Shown piece after piece: positions 9,623 to 18,456 of a DNA stretch of 64,000 nt (position 1 is the stretch's first letter; each line of letters starts with the position of its first letter). The stretch covers positions 186,001-250,000 of the forward strand of contig NZ_CAJFCL010000001.1 of assembly GCF_904063065.1 (NCBI RefSeq), in the 5' to 3' direction. This DNA comes from Pseudomonas paraversuta. Lineage in GTDB: Bacteria > Pseudomonadota > Gammaproteobacteria > Pseudomonadales > Pseudomonadaceae. Below the pieces are notes generated by a model that worked only from the letters and a program-made list of their open reading frames with translations, did no database searches and was not told the origin of the DNA. The translations under genes and the position numbers were made by a program.

Positions 9623-10450
9623 TTACTTGGCCTGGTAAATGATCCCCGGGCTGCATTGCACCATCTGGTAATGATCCGGCAAGCCATTAAGCGCTTCGGA
9701 GGCCCCCAAAAACAGGTAGCCGCCCGGCTTCAAGGTGCTGTGAATGCGCAGCAAGATGTCTCTCTTCACTTCAGCCGAAAAATAGATCAGCACGTTGCGA
9801 CAAAACACGATGTCGAACTTGCCAAACCCGGCGTAGCTGTCCAGCAGGTTGAAGGAGCGGAACTCGACCCGGCTCTTGATTGCCGCTTTGAGCACCCAGC
9901 GCCCGGGCCCTTTGGGGTCGAAATAGCGCTGCAAGCGCTCTTGCGACAGACCGCGACCAATCGCCAGGTTGTCGTATTCGCCGGTTCTGCAGGTATTGAG
10001 CATCAAGCTGGAGAGGTCGGTGGCCACAATCTGCACCCCGGATTTCAACTGTCCCGGATTGCTGCGCTCAAACTCGTCAATCGCCATCGACAGCGAGTAG
10101 GGTTCCTGCCCCGAAGAGCACGCCGCCGACCAGATACGCAGACGCTGACCGGGACTGGCCTTGATCTGCTCGGGCAGGACTTTGTTCTTCAGTACTTCAT
10201 AGGGGTAGGTATCGCGAAACCACAGGGTTTCGTTGGTGGTCATGGCATCGACCACCTGCTCGCGCAACCCGCTGCGGGGCTGGCTCTGAATGCGCTGAAT
10301 CAGCTCGCCCAGGGACTTGATCCCTTGCTGCTCCATCAGCTTGTTGAGACGACTGGAGACCAGGTACTGCTTGTTCTCACCCAGCAAAATGCCACAGGCT
10401 TTTTCCAGGAAAACCCGGAACTGTTGAAAATCCAAATTAGCCGTCGACAA
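9623..10450 (-). CDS. cheR: Chemotaxis protein methyltransferase CheR
   Basis: CheR methylates glutamate residues of chemoreceptors using S-adenosylmethionine, opposing CheB in adaptation. The N-terminal CheR helical domain covers about residues 1-80, and the SAM-binding domain follows, with IWSAACSSGQEPYSLSM and the motif DIVFCRNVLIYF. At 275 residues the length is standard. It lies 13 bases downstream of cheV in the same orientation, the usual Pseudomonas pair near flgA-flgM. Confidence 0.95.
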   Translation of the reverse strand: MSTANLDFQQFRVFLEKACGILLGENKQYLVSSRLNKLMEQQGIKSLGELIQRIQSQPRSGLREQVVDAMTTNETLWFRDTYPYEVLKNKVLPEQIKASPGQRLRIWSAACSSGQEPYSLSMAIDEFERSNPGQLKSGVQIVATDLSSLMLNTCRTGEYDNLAIGRGLSQERLQRYFDPKGPGRWVLKAAIKSRVEFRSFNLLDSYAGFGKFDIVFCRNVLIYFSAEVKRDILLRIHSTLKPGGYLFLGASEALNGLPDHYQMVQCSPGIIYQAK

Positions 10451-10463
10451 ATGATCGCGCCTC

Positions 10464-11426
10464 TTAAATCGTTTTGACCGCCAGGGATGAACCCTGGCTA
10501 TGGTCTGCTGCTTTGATCCGGTCTACTACCCGGGATGCCAGGTCATCGGGGCGAAACTTGGCCAGGAAGTCATCGGCACCGACTTTCTTGACCATCGCCT
10601 GATTAAATACACCGGACAATGAAGTATGCAGAATGATGTGCAAATTTTTCATGCGTGGATCGTTACGAATCTCGGCGGTCAGGGTATAGCCGTCCATTTC
10701 CGGCATCTCAATATCCGAAATCATCATCAGAAGCTCTTCGGCCGGGTCCTTGCCCTCACCCGCCATGTTGCGCAGGTAGTCCAGCGCCTGACGGCCGTCG
10801 TTCAGCGATATCACCTCGACCCCGACCGTTTGCAGGCAACGGGCAACCTGTTTGCGCGCCACCGACGAATCATCGACCGTCAGCACCCGCAAAGACAGCG
10901 CTCTGGCTTGGGTTTCGACATCTATCACCCCCTGGGAAATGGTTTCCGGCGAAGGCGAAACTTCAGCCAGAACCTTTTCCACATCGATGATTTCCACCAG
11001 TTGCTCGTCCAGTCGCGTCACAGCCGTCAAGTAATGGTCGCGACCGGCACCCTTGGGTGGCGGATGAATGTCTTCCCAGTTCATGTTGACGATACGCTCG
11101 ACCGAACGAACCAAAAAGCCCTGGGTCTTGGTGTTGTACTCGGTGATGATGACAAACGGGCTGCTTTGATCTTGCAGGGGACCCGACCCGGTGGCCATTG
11201 CCAGATCGAGAATCGGGATGGTCGCCCCGCGAATATTCGCCACTCCACATACCACTGGATGGGATTTGGGGATCATTGTCAGCTTGGGGCATTGCAGCAC
11301 TTCCCTGACTTTGAACACGTTGATCCCGTACAGCTGTGGCCCGTCCAGACGAAACAACAACAGTTCAAGTCGGTTTTGCCCTACCAGTTGAGTGCGCTGG
11401 TTAACCGCATCCATCACCCCGGCCAT
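10464..11426 (-). CDS. cheV: Chemotaxis coupling protein CheV (CheW-REC fusion)
   Basis: CheV couples chemoreceptors to CheA and has a receiver domain thought to help adaptation. A CheW-like domain occupies roughly residues 15-160 (LLFRLDGPQLYGINVFKVRE). A response-regulator receiver domain follows from about residue 178 (VLTVDDSSVARKQVARCL), with the phospho-acceptor Asp238 in MISDIEMPEMDGY. The 320-residue length is typical. It is the first gene of a cheV-cheR operon and is divergent from flgA across a 76-bp gap. Confidence 0.95.
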   Translation of the reverse strand: MAGVMDAVNQRTQLVGQNRLELLLFRLDGPQLYGINVFKVREVLQCPKLTMIPKSHPVVCGVANIRGATIPILDLAMATGSGPLQDQSSPFVIITEYNTKTQGFLVRSVERIVNMNWEDIHPPPKGAGRDHYLTAVTRLDEQLVEIIDVEKVLAEVSPSPETISQGVIDVETQARALSLRVLTVDDSSVARKQVARCLQTVGVEVISLNDGRQALDYLRNMAGEGKDPAEELLMMISDIEMPEMDGYTLTAEIRNDPRMKNLHIILHTSLSGVFNQAMVKKVGADDFLAKFRPDDLASRVVDRIKAADHSQGSSLAVKTI

Positions 11427-11474
11427 ACTCAGCTCCTGTTAAAACTTTAAGTTACGACACACATTGCCCGGCAA

Positions 11475-11491
11475 ACGGCACGGGCTTTGCT
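11475..11491 (+). promoter_or_regulatory. Sigma-54 promoter of flgA
   Basis: The sequence CGGCACGGGCTTTGCT has the -24 GG and -12 GC ten bases apart and matches the RpoN consensus well. The -12 element ends at 11490, so transcription should begin near 11502, almost at the flgA ATG (11503). RpoN-dependent flgA is known in P. aeruginosa. Confidence 0.72.
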
Positions 11492-11502
11492 ATTTATCTG
11501 CC

Positions 11503-12255
11503 ATGAACGCTAAAACGACAAAATCCTGCCACGTGCCGCGCTGCTGTTTCAGCCTGCTTGCGGCCTTGTGCCTGACGGTTATCGGCATGCCGTCCCACGC
11601 CGATGAATTCACATCGCCTGATCAGCTTATCGGCGTGACCCAGGGCTTTCTTGAATTTACCGTCGAAGACTACCTTGCCACTGGTCAGATCGAGGGCCGC
11701 TATCAAATCCAGGTCAACAACCTCGACCCCCGGCTGCGCCTGGCCTGGTGTGACAAGGAATTGACAGCCAGCCTCGAGAGCCCGGCCCAACCCATGGGCC
11801 GCGTCATTGTGCGTGTACGCTGTGAAGGGCTCTCACCCTGGACCATCTTTGTTCCGGCACAGGTCAAACTGTTCCGCGATGTCGTCACCGTGACCCACCC
11901 CCTGCAGCGCGGCATGGTCATCGACTACGCCGATGTCACCCTGCGCGAGCGCGATATCAGCCTGATCAAACAGGGCTACCTGACCGCGACCGAGCTGGCA
12001 GTGGGGCAAAAGCTGCTGCGGCCCATGGTCACTGATCAGGTGCTGACCCTCACCCATCTGGAACAGGCTGCGGCCGTGCGTAAAGGCGATCACGTGGTGA
12101 TCAGCGCACGTAGCGGCACATTAAGTGTCAAGATGCCCGGCGAGGCCCTGTCTGATGGTGGCCTCAGCGAACAGATCCGGGTTAAAAACCTGAACTCCAA
12201 GCGCGTCATCCGGGCACGGATTACCGCACCGGGCCAGGTTGAAGTAGCACTCTAG
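11503..12255 (+). CDS. flgA: Flagella basal-body P-ring formation protein FlgA
   Basis: FlgA is a periplasmic chaperone for assembly of the flagellar P ring. Residues 1-34 form a Sec signal peptide (hydrophobic CCFSLLAALCLTVIGMPSHA, cleavage likely before DEF). The mature part carries the SAF/ChapFlgA domain with FVPAQVKLFRDVVTVTHPLQ and ITAPGQVEVAL at the end. I chose the ATG at 11503 because it gives a normal signal peptide; a TTG at 11464 would add 13 residues and lie upstream of the predicted promoter. No clear Shine-Dalgarno sequence precedes the ATG, and the predicted transcript starts next to it. The product is 250 residues. Confidence 0.93.
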   Translation: MNAKTTKSCHVPRCCFSLLAALCLTVIGMPSHADEFTSPDQLIGVTQGFLEFTVEDYLATGQIEGRYQIQVNNLDPRLRLAWCDKELTASLESPAQPMGRVIVRVRCEGLSPWTIFVPAQVKLFRDVVTVTHPLQRGMVIDYADVTLRERDISLIKQGYLTATELAVGQKLLRPMVTDQVLTLTHLEQAAAVRKGDHVVISARSGTLSVKMPGEALSDGGLSEQIRVKNLNSKRVIRARITAPGQVEVAL

Positions 12256-12343
12256 GAAAATTGGCATCAGTTTCGCGACTTTCCTACACTGTGCCTTGAC
12301 GCAGGTCAGTACCGACAAGCAGTCAGCCATGATTAATCGCGCC

Positions 12344-12370
12344 TAAAGTTTTCCCGGATTTGGCCGAAAA
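12344..12370 (+). promoter_or_regulatory. FliA (sigma-28) promoter of flgM
   Basis: TAAAGTTT, an 11-base spacer and GCCGAAAA match the sigma-28 consensus TAAAGTTT-N11-GCCGATAA at 15 of 16 positions. It ends 36 bases before flgM. FliA-dependent flgM is the expected feedback arrangement, since FlgM inhibits FliA. Confidence 0.92.
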
Positions 12371-12406
12371 CATGGCAAGCGTCCAAATACCCAGAGGTTT
12401 TTCGTC

Positions 12407-12733
12407 ATGGTCATCGACTTTAGCCGTCTCAACAGTGCCCCGCCCTTAAGCGGCAGTACCCGCAGCAATGCCAACCAGGAAGCGGGTAGCGCCACGCAAG
12501 CGGCCCCTGCAAAAAAACCTGAACAAACCAGTGTCAGCGCCCCAAGCGGTGAATCTGTGCACCTCAGTCAAGAAGCTCAACAGTTGCAGAAAATCAGTGA
12601 CTCGTTGCGTGACCAACCGGTGGTCGATAAAAATCGGGTTGCCGAATTGAAGCAAGCCATTGCCGATGGCAGTTATAAAGTCGACAGCAATCGGGTTGCC
12701 GGCAAACTGCTGAATATAGAAGCTGAGCGCTAG
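12407..12733 (+). CDS. flgM: Negative regulator of flagellin synthesis, anti-sigma-28 factor FlgM
   Basis: FlgM binds and inhibits FliA until the hook is finished, then leaves the cell through the flagellum. The N-terminus MVIDFSRLNSAPPLSGSTR is typical of pseudomonad FlgM, and the C-terminal FliA-binding half contains NRVAELKQAIADGSYKVD and VAGKLLNIE. The middle is Ala/Pro/Gln rich and probably disordered, as known for the family. At 108 residues the length is normal. An almost perfect FliA promoter precedes it and flgN follows. Confidence 0.95.
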   Translation: MVIDFSRLNSAPPLSGSTRSNANQEAGSATQAAPAKKPEQTSVSAPSGESVHLSQEAQQLQKISDSLRDQPVVDKNRVAELKQAIADGSYKVDSNRVAGKLLNIEAER

Positions 12734-12783
12734 GCCCACGGCCAGTGCCAGGCTTTTGGACGCTTAACACCCATGAGCCCGAC

Positions 12784-13260
12784 ATGCACAACATCCACGA
12801 TGAAAATTTGCTGCAACTGATCAATGACGATCTGGCACCGGCCGAGCAACTGCTCGGCCTGTTGCAGGACGAGTCCATTGCCCTCAAAAGCCGCGACATG
12901 CGGGTGCTGGAAAACATTCTGGCGCGTAAACAGTCGCTGATCATCCTGCTTGAACAGCATGGCCGCCGACGCAGCGAGATACTGGCAAGCCTGGGCTTGA
13001 CCACCAACCGCCGCGGCCTCGAAAGCCTTGCCAGCCACTCCAGCGTGGGCGAGCAATTGCTGACACAGAGCGATCTGCTGAACCAGTTGCTGGCCCGGTG
13101 CCAGGCAGCCAACCTGCTAAACGGCCAATCGATCCAGACGCAACAGGCGATCACCGCCAATCAGTTGCGCATCCTGCACGGCGGCGAAGCGCCTTCGCTG
13201 TATGACGCCCGCGGCTCGACCTCAATGCTGGATAAACCCCGCGCTTACAGCCAGGCCTGA
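12784..13260 (+). CDS. flgN: Flagellar export chaperone FlgN
   Basis: FlgN is the cytosolic chaperone of the hook-filament junction proteins FlgK and FlgL. The sequence is almost entirely alpha-helical and Leu-rich (LLQLINDDLAPAEQLLGLL, then RKQSLIILLEQHGRRRSEIL), as expected for this coiled chaperone. I chose ATG 12784, giving 158 residues; a GTG 39 bases upstream would add a Pro/Thr-rich stretch without family resemblance. It is 50 bases downstream of flgM and presumably shares its FliA promoter. Confidence 0.92.
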   Translation: MHNIHDENLLQLINDDLAPAEQLLGLLQDESIALKSRDMRVLENILARKQSLIILLEQHGRRRSEILASLGLTTNRRGLESLASHSSVGEQLLTQSDLLNQLLARCQAANLLNGQSIQTQQAITANQLRILHGGEAPSLYDARGSTSMLDKPRAYSQA

Positions 13261-13351
13261 ACCTGCACGGTCACGCTATCTAGACACGCAACACAATGGC
13301 AAAATGCCACCCCCTGCGTGTTGCTGTTTATTGTCCGGAGACCGCTGAACC

Positions 13352-14089
13352 GTGTTCGATTCCCAAGATGCTCCGCAGCCACCCAAGGTGCTTTCCACAC
13401 CTTTGGAAGTGGCCTCCAGCCTGCGCATGCTGCAAGAGAGCCATGACCCGCTGATTATTACGTTCCAGGACCGCAGCCAGCGCTTCCAGAGCTATGTGGT
13501 CGAAGTGGATCGTGAGGGCAACTCCATGGCCCTGGACGAAATGATCCCCCGTGACGGCGAGCGTTTTCTTCAGGACGGCGTACCGTTTCGGGTTGAAGGT
13601 TTCCATGAAGGCGTACGCATCGCCTGGGAATGCACCAGCCGCCTGACCATTGACGACGCCCATGACCACCGCTGCTACCGCACCGCCCTGCCGGGCGAAG
13701 TGCTGTACCACCAGCGGCGCAACGCATTTCGCGCGGCACTCAAACTGGCCAATCTGGTGAATGTCGAAGTGGCGGGCGAAAAGCTCAAGGCGCCGCTCAA
13801 GGGCAAGCTGCTTGATGTATCGGCCACGGGCTGCAAATTGCGCTTCGAAGGCAATATCGGCGAGAGCATGCAGCTGGGCCAGGTGTATGAGCGCTTCAGT
13901 GCCGCCCTGCCCTTCGGCGCCATGACCACGGCCGTGGAGTTGCGCTACCTGCATTTTGAAGAGCGCCTCAACGTCACCTTTGCCGGCCTGCGGTTTCACA
14001 ACATCAGCGGGGCTGTGCAGCGTCAGGTCGAGCGTTTTGTCTATCAACTGCAGCGCGAAGCGCGCCAGTTCGATAAAGACGACTACTGA
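13352..14089 (+). CDS. ycgR: Flagellar brake protein YcgR (PilZ domain)
   Basis: YcgR-type proteins bind cyclic di-GMP and slow the flagellar motor. The N-terminal YcgR domain covers about residues 15-120. The PilZ domain follows, with the c-di-GMP-binding arginine motif RRNAFR near residue 130 and the [11 protein letters not shown] motif (D/NxSxxG) near residue 155. It starts with GTG. The 245-residue length is normal. Position directly after flgMN is common in pseudomonads and links c-di-GMP to motility; amrZ in the same window belongs to the same decision. Confidence 0.93.
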   Translation: MFDSQDAPQPPKVLSTPLEVASSLRMLQESHDPLIITFQDRSQRFQSYVVEVDREGNSMALDEMIPRDGERFLQDGVPFRVEGFHEGVRIAWECTSRLTIDDAHDHRCYRTALPGEVLYHQRRNAFRAALKLANLVNVEVAGEKLKAPLKGKLLDVSATGCKLRFEGNIGESMQLGQVYERFSAALPFGAMTTAVELRYLHFEERLNVTFAGLRFHNISGAVQRQVERFVYQLQREARQFDKDDY

Positions 14090-14113
14090 TAAGCCTGTAA
14101 AAAAGAAATAAAC

Positions 14114-14185
14114 CTGTAGGAGCGAGCTTGCTCGCGAGCTCTTCAAAGAGAGATCAAAAGCTCGCGAGCAAGCTCGCTCCTACAG
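14114..14185. repeat. REP doublet (inverted pair)
   Basis: CTGTAGGAGCGAGCTTGCTC is followed by a short loop and its inverted copy, making a long hairpin of the pseudomonad REPIN type. Two partial extra arms (CGCCCCTACAG and CGCTCCTGC) follow up to 14218. Confidence 0.9.
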
Positions 14186-14219
14186 TCAGCTCGCCCCTAC
14201 AGTCAGTTCGCTCCTGCCT

Positions 14220-15551
14220 TCAGGGCTCAGGCCTGGTTTCAGGTTCTGAACGCCCGGTTTCAGGCTCAGGTTCAGGCTCCGGCGCGATGTTGTCCACCAT
14301 CTGATCCTGCACCACCTGCTCATCCACCCGCGGGTCAAGCGCTGCCACCAGCGGTGAGCTGGACATGCTGTCAGGCATGGCAACGTGATGCAGAGGCGCA
14401 TCGTCGACCTGGTGCAGGTTGGTGACCGCATTCGGCCGTATGCGCCAAACCAGCAGTAACCCCGCAACGCTGAAAAACGCGTAGAGCATATGGCTGCCAA
14501 ACAGTTTCATCAGCACCCCGGTCACCAGAGGGCCGATGCTCGCGCCAATGCCGTAGGTCACCAGCAGCATGGCTGTCAGCGAAACCCGGCGCTCGCCTTC
14601 AATGTGGTCGTTGGCAAACGCCACAGCCAGCGGGTAAATACAGAACTGCACCAGCGCACTCAGGCAACCTGCTGCAAACAACACTTGCAGCGGCACTGAA
14701 GGCAGGATTGCCAGCGGCAATGAAACCACCGCCAGGATCAAGGCAAAGATCCGGATCAGCAAAGGCCGGTCATAACGGTCCGACAGCCAGCCCAGCGGCC
14801 ACTGCACCAGCAGGCCGGCGAAAATGCAGCAGCCCATATACAGGCCGACCAGTTCGGTGGACAGCCCTTGCTGCGACGCATACAGCGGCGCCAGGCCGTA
14901 AAAGGAGCCGACCAGCGAGCCGGCGCCCAGTACCGCAATCAATGACTGCGGTACCCGTTTCATAAAAAATTTCGGGTCCATCGGTGCCGGGTGCAGCGGC
15001 GCCGGGTGAATCCGCCGGGTCATGGCCACGGGCACCAGGCACAGGGCAAAACACAACGCCACCAGCATCAGCAATTCAGGGCCCAGGGCCGGATGAATCA
15101 CCAGTACCAGCTGGCCGAGTACCAGACCCAGGTAGGAAGCGATCATGTACAGACTGAACACCACCCCACGCTGCTTGGCATCAGCCTGTTCGTTGAGCCA
15201 GCTTTCGATGACCATGTACTGGCACATCATGCCCAGACCGACGATCACCCGCAGCAGCAACCATATCGGCAACCAGTCCGTCAGGCCGTGGCACAGGACT
15301 GCTGCCCCGACGATACCGGCGCAGGTGGCATAGGCCCGGATATGACCGACACGGGCAATCAGCCGGTGACCGATCTTGCCGCCCAGCACCAGACCAAAAT
15401 AGTTGGCCGCCATCAATGCGCCGATCCACAAGCCGTCGACATCGTCGGCAGCCAATCGCAGGGCAAGATAGGTGCTCAAAAGCCCCGAGCCGATCAACAT
15501 CATCAGCGAAGCAAAATACAGGGCGCGAAAAGACTTCCAGATTTGGTGCAT
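14220..15551 (-). CDS. MFS transporter, YcaD-like
   Basis: This inner-membrane major facilitator protein has about twelve transmembrane segments in 443 residues. Visible family traits are NYFGLVLGGKIGHRLIARVG near the first cytoplasmic loop and VIESWLNEQADAKQRG after helix 4, which resemble the YcaD/MFS_1 group. The C-terminus has a low-complexity tail of Glu-Pro repeats (EPEPEPETGRSEPETRPEP), encoded by a short imperfect DNA repeat. The substrate cannot be told from sequence. It stands alone, converging on ycgR across a REP hairpin. Confidence 0.82.
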   Translation of the reverse strand: MHQIWKSFRALYFASLMMLIGSGLLSTYLALRLAADDVDGLWIGALMAANYFGLVLGGKIGHRLIARVGHIRAYATCAGIVGAAVLCHGLTDWLPIWLLLRVIVGLGMMCQYMVIESWLNEQADAKQRGVVFSLYMIASYLGLVLGQLVLVIHPALGPELLMLVALCFALCLVPVAMTRRIHPAPLHPAPMDPKFFMKRVPQSLIAVLGAGSLVGSFYGLAPLYASQQGLSTELVGLYMGCCIFAGLLVQWPLGWLSDRYDRPLLIRIFALILAVVSLPLAILPSVPLQVLFAAGCLSALVQFCIYPLAVAFANDHIEGERRVSLTAMLLVTYGIGASIGPLVTGVLMKLFGSHMLYAFFSVAGLLLVWRIRPNAVTNLHQVDDAPLHHVAMPDSMSSSPLVAALDPRVDEQVVQDQMVDNIAPEPEPEPETGRSEPETRPEP

Positions 15552-15650
15552 GGCGTTCCGTGCAGCTCCGTGTGCGGGCCGCCGGCAATCCTTCGATAGC
15601 CGGCGGCCACAGTGTCAAACGCTCATGCCAAGTGGCAGGCGCTTGAACGA

Positions 15651-16994
15651 TTAAGCCTGAGCCGCCAATACACGACGCTCCCAGGGGGTGATTTCATCAT
15701 AGAAGCTGGTGAGTTCCAGGGTCTTGGACGCAATGTAACCTTCGATGAACTCCTTACCGAACAGTTCAATCGCCAAGTGACTGCGTTTGAGACGCTCAAG
15801 GGCGGCATGCAAGGTACATGGCAGGGACAAAGAATCCGGCACTTCGAATTCACCCTGGATCGCAGCCGTCGGCTCCAGCTCGTTTTCAATCCCGTACAGG
15901 CCCGCCGCAAGGCTCGCGGCAATCGCCAGATAGGGGTTGGCGTCTGCCCCCGGCAAGCGGTTTTCGACCCGCCGGGCGACCGGTGAACTGGCCGGAATCC
16001 GCAACCCTGCGGCACGGTTGTCATGGGACCAGCAGGCATTGTTCGGCGATGCATAAGGGTGGCACAGGCGCTGATAGGAGTTGACGTTCGGCGCAAACAG
16101 CGCAGTAAAGTCGGCCATGCCCGCCTGTTGTCCGCCGATAAAATGACGGAAGGTAGCGGTCGGCTGCCCCGCCTCATCGCTGAACACATTACGTCCGCTG
16201 CCCAGTTCAACCACACTTTGGTGAATATGCATCGAGCTGCCGGCCGTGTGCGCCAGGGGCTTGGCCATGCACACCACGGTCAGGCCATGTTTGAGTGCGA
16301 CTTCTTTAAGCAGGTGCTTGAACAAAAAGGTCTGGTCGGCCAGCAGCAGCGGATCGCCATGCAGCAGGTTGATCTCGAACTGGCTGACGCCCATTTCGTG
16401 CATGAAGGTGTCACGGGGCAAGCCCAGTGCCGCCATGCACTCATAGACTTCATTGAAGAACGGCCGCAGACCGTTATTGGAACTGATGCTGAACGCCGAA
16501 AAACCGTCTTCGCGACGACCGTCCAGACCCACCGGCGGACGGAACGGCTGGGTCGGATCGGGGTTGGGCGCGAACACAAAGAACTCAAGCTCTGTCGCCA
16601 CCACCGGCGCCAGGCCGCGAGCGGCATAACGGGCGATGACCGCCTTCAACTGGCCACGGGTCGACAAACGCGAGCTTTCACCGCTGAATTCATCCGCGTC
16701 GCAAATGGCCAGCGCCCGGGGTTGCTGGCTCCAGGGCAAGGGATAGATGTGGGCCGGGTCAGGCACCAGTGCCAGATCGCCATCATCGCTGCCGTAAAAG
16801 CGCGCCTCGGGATAACCGCCCATGATGCATTGCAGCAACACCCCCCGGGCCATTTGCAAACGCCGCCCTTCGAGGAACCCCGCTGCAGTCATTACCTTGC
16901 CCCGGGGAACGCCGTTCAAATCGGCAGTCACACATTCAATCTCGTCAATGCCGGTCAATCGCTGTGCGAGAGAGCGCTGGTCATCGGTCGTCAT
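15651..16994 (-). CDS. Glutamine synthetase family protein (gamma-glutamylpolyamine synthetase-like)
   Basis: This is an ATP-dependent ligase of the glutamine synthetase superfamily. The N-terminal beta-grasp part contains CVTADLNGVPRGKVM, and the catalytic barrel shows ATELEFFVF (metal-binding Glu), GVSQFEINLLHGDPL, HTAGSSMHIHQS and VARRVENRLPGADANPY. It resembles the PuuA/SpuI group that glutamylates putrescine or other amines rather than true GlnA, since it lacks GlnA length and the adenylylation Tyr region is not evident. The start at 16994 is supported by AAGGAAA just upstream; the frame extends another 30 codons without a better site. No other polyamine gene is adjacent, so the substrate is open. 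The product is 447 residues. Confidence 0.82.
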   Translation of the reverse strand: MTTDDQRSLAQRLTGIDEIECVTADLNGVPRGKVMTAAGFLEGRRLQMARGVLLQCIMGGYPEARFYGSDDGDLALVPDPAHIYPLPWSQQPRALAICDADEFSGESSRLSTRGQLKAVIARYAARGLAPVVATELEFFVFAPNPDPTQPFRPPVGLDGRREDGFSAFSISSNNGLRPFFNEVYECMAALGLPRDTFMHEMGVSQFEINLLHGDPLLLADQTFLFKHLLKEVALKHGLTVVCMAKPLAHTAGSSMHIHQSVVELGSGRNVFSDEAGQPTATFRHFIGGQQAGMADFTALFAPNVNSYQRLCHPYASPNNACWSHDNRAAGLRIPASSPVARRVENRLPGADANPYLAIAASLAAGLYGIENELEPTAAIQGEFEVPDSLSLPCTLHAALERLKRSHLAIELFGKEFIEGYIASKTLELTSFYDEITPWERRVLAAQA

Positions 16995-17298
16995 GACACT
17001 TTCCTTGTTGTGGTACGGGCCGCGAACGGCAATCCGTACAAAATACGCACCACCCGTTCGGGATTTCAAGCAGTCGCCGAACAATTCCTGGAATACCCTC
17101 GTAGTCGCTGCCGAGGAACGAGGGCTGCGATAAGGGCCCCAGGCCTTCAGATGTTCAGCTCGCTGAATCTGCCCTCGCAGTCTTTGTTCCTTGGCCGCAA
17201 CGACGTAGAGCGTGATTGCGCGAAAAAACGCCGATACCTATGCAACGGCAACACAAGCCATTAGGGTGGCGATTCTATTTTTCTTCGCAGTGCCCGGC

Positions 17299-18309
17299 AT
17301 GCCTAAAGACGACACTCACTTGATCACCGCCCACGACGTCGCGCGCCATGCCGGAGTCTCCCGTTCAGCGGTTTCACGCACCTTCACCCCGGGCGCCAGC
17401 GTGTCGCCGCTTACCCGCGACAAGGTCATGGCTGCGGCCCGGGCCCTGGGTTACCAGGTCAATCTGATCGCCCGCACCATGAACAAGGGCTACAGCAATT
17501 TCGTCGGCGTGGTCACCGCAGGTTTTGAAAGCCCCTTTCGGGCCAGCCTGCTCAGTCCGATCACCGAGGCACTGAACAAGCAGGGGTTGATGCCACTGTT
17601 GATGAACGCCGATGACCCGCGGCAACTCGAACAGTCACTGCACGAACTGCTCAGCTACCAGATTGCCGGGGTGATTCTGACCTCGGCATCACCGCCGCTG
17701 TCGGTGGTTCAGCATTACCTGAAACACCAGATCCCGGTGGCCATGATCAACCGCGGACACGAACTGGAAGGCGCCGAGGTAATCGGCAGCGACAACCGCG
17801 GCGGTGGCCGCCTGGCAGCGGCCACCCTGCTCGCCGGTGGCGCCAGACGCCTGGCCTTCATCGGCCAGGGGCAAAACAACTTCAGTAGCCGCGAACGCTG
17901 GGAAGGCTTTCGCGACCGGCTCGCCGAAGCGGGCCTGAGCCCGGTCGCGGTTCTGGATGCAGCGCCCAGCTATGACGGCGGACTTGGCGCCGTACAACAA
18001 TTGTTCAGCAGCCGCGAGCGACCGGACGCCCTGTTCTGTGCCACCGACATGCTGGCCCTGGGCGCGCTGGACGGGCTGCGTTACAAGTTGCAGTTATCGG
18101 TGCCGAACGACGTGCAAGTCATAGGTTTCGACGATATTCCCCAGGCTGCGCACCTGGCCTACAACCTCACCACCCTGCGCCAGAACAGCAGTGAACTGGC
18201 AAAAAGCGCGGTAGCCGCAATTGTCGCCCGTCGCAAAAATTTTCAGCACTGTGGTCTGCACGGCTCTATTGCGGTGTCTCTGGTTCGTCGCGGCAGCACA
18301 GTAGAATAA
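17299..18309 (+). CDS. LacI-family transcriptional regulator of the inositol-phosphate-type locus
   Basis: The N-terminal LacI helix-turn-helix is clear (ITAHDVARHAGVSRSAVSRT, residues 9-28), followed by the hinge region and a periplasmic-binding-like effector domain (FVGVVTAGFESPFRASLLSP; LFCATDMLALGALDGLRYKL; VQVIGFDDIPQAAHLAYNL). I chose the ATG at 17299, which places the HTH at the usual distance; 29 more codons upstream are not LacI-like. The product is 336 residues. It precedes the inositol-monophosphatase-type gene in the same direction. A perfect 18-bp palindrome with the central CG typical of LacI-family operators lies just before that gene and its core recurs at the porin gene, so this protein is the natural candidate to bind both. 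The effector is unknown, possibly an inositol phosphate or inositol. Confidence 0.88.
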   Translation: MPKDDTHLITAHDVARHAGVSRSAVSRTFTPGASVSPLTRDKVMAAARALGYQVNLIARTMNKGYSNFVGVVTAGFESPFRASLLSPITEALNKQGLMPLLMNADDPRQLEQSLHELLSYQIAGVILTSASPPLSVVQHYLKHQIPVAMINRGHELEGAEVIGSDNRGGGRLAAATLLAGGARRLAFIGQGQNNFSSRERWEGFRDRLAEAGLSPVAVLDAAPSYDGGLGAVQQLFSSRERPDALFCATDMLALGALDGLRYKLQLSVPNDVQVIGFDDIPQAAHLAYNLTTLRQNSSELAKSAVAAIVARRKNFQHCGLHGSIAVSLVRRGSTVE

Positions 18310-18424
18310 TTGTTTTATTTTTATGTTGAATTGAATTTTTGTTTCGTGTTGTATTAGCCCAACAGTGAATCGCCCCCTGCCCGCCCCAAGGCAAAAAGGT
18401 CCATTCACTTTTTTTAAACAGCAG

Positions 18425-18442
18425 ATTGCACACGTGTGCAAT
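18425..18442. promoter_or_regulatory. Palindromic LacI-type operator, copy 1
   Basis: ATTGCACACGTGTGCAAT is a perfect 18-bp palindrome with a central CG, as in LacI/GalR operators. It ends three bases before the AAGGAA ribosome site of the phosphatase gene, and an AT-rich stretch at 18308-18360 lies upstream. Its 14-bp core recurs at 20994-21007. Confidence 0.8.
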
Positions 18443-18456
18443 CCAAGGAAAAAAGC

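Noticed and set aside
11435..11500. Weak second sigma-54-like element reading toward cheV (TGGCAGATAAATAGCA on the minus strand)
   Set aside because: GG and GC spacing is right, but two key consensus bases are wrong and it overlaps the better flgA promoter; not strong enough to list.
16023..17264. 413-codon plus-strand frame over the glutamine-synthetase-like gene
   Set aside because: It is antisense to a protein with clear catalytic motifs and is rich in Gln/His/Arg as expected of a shadow.
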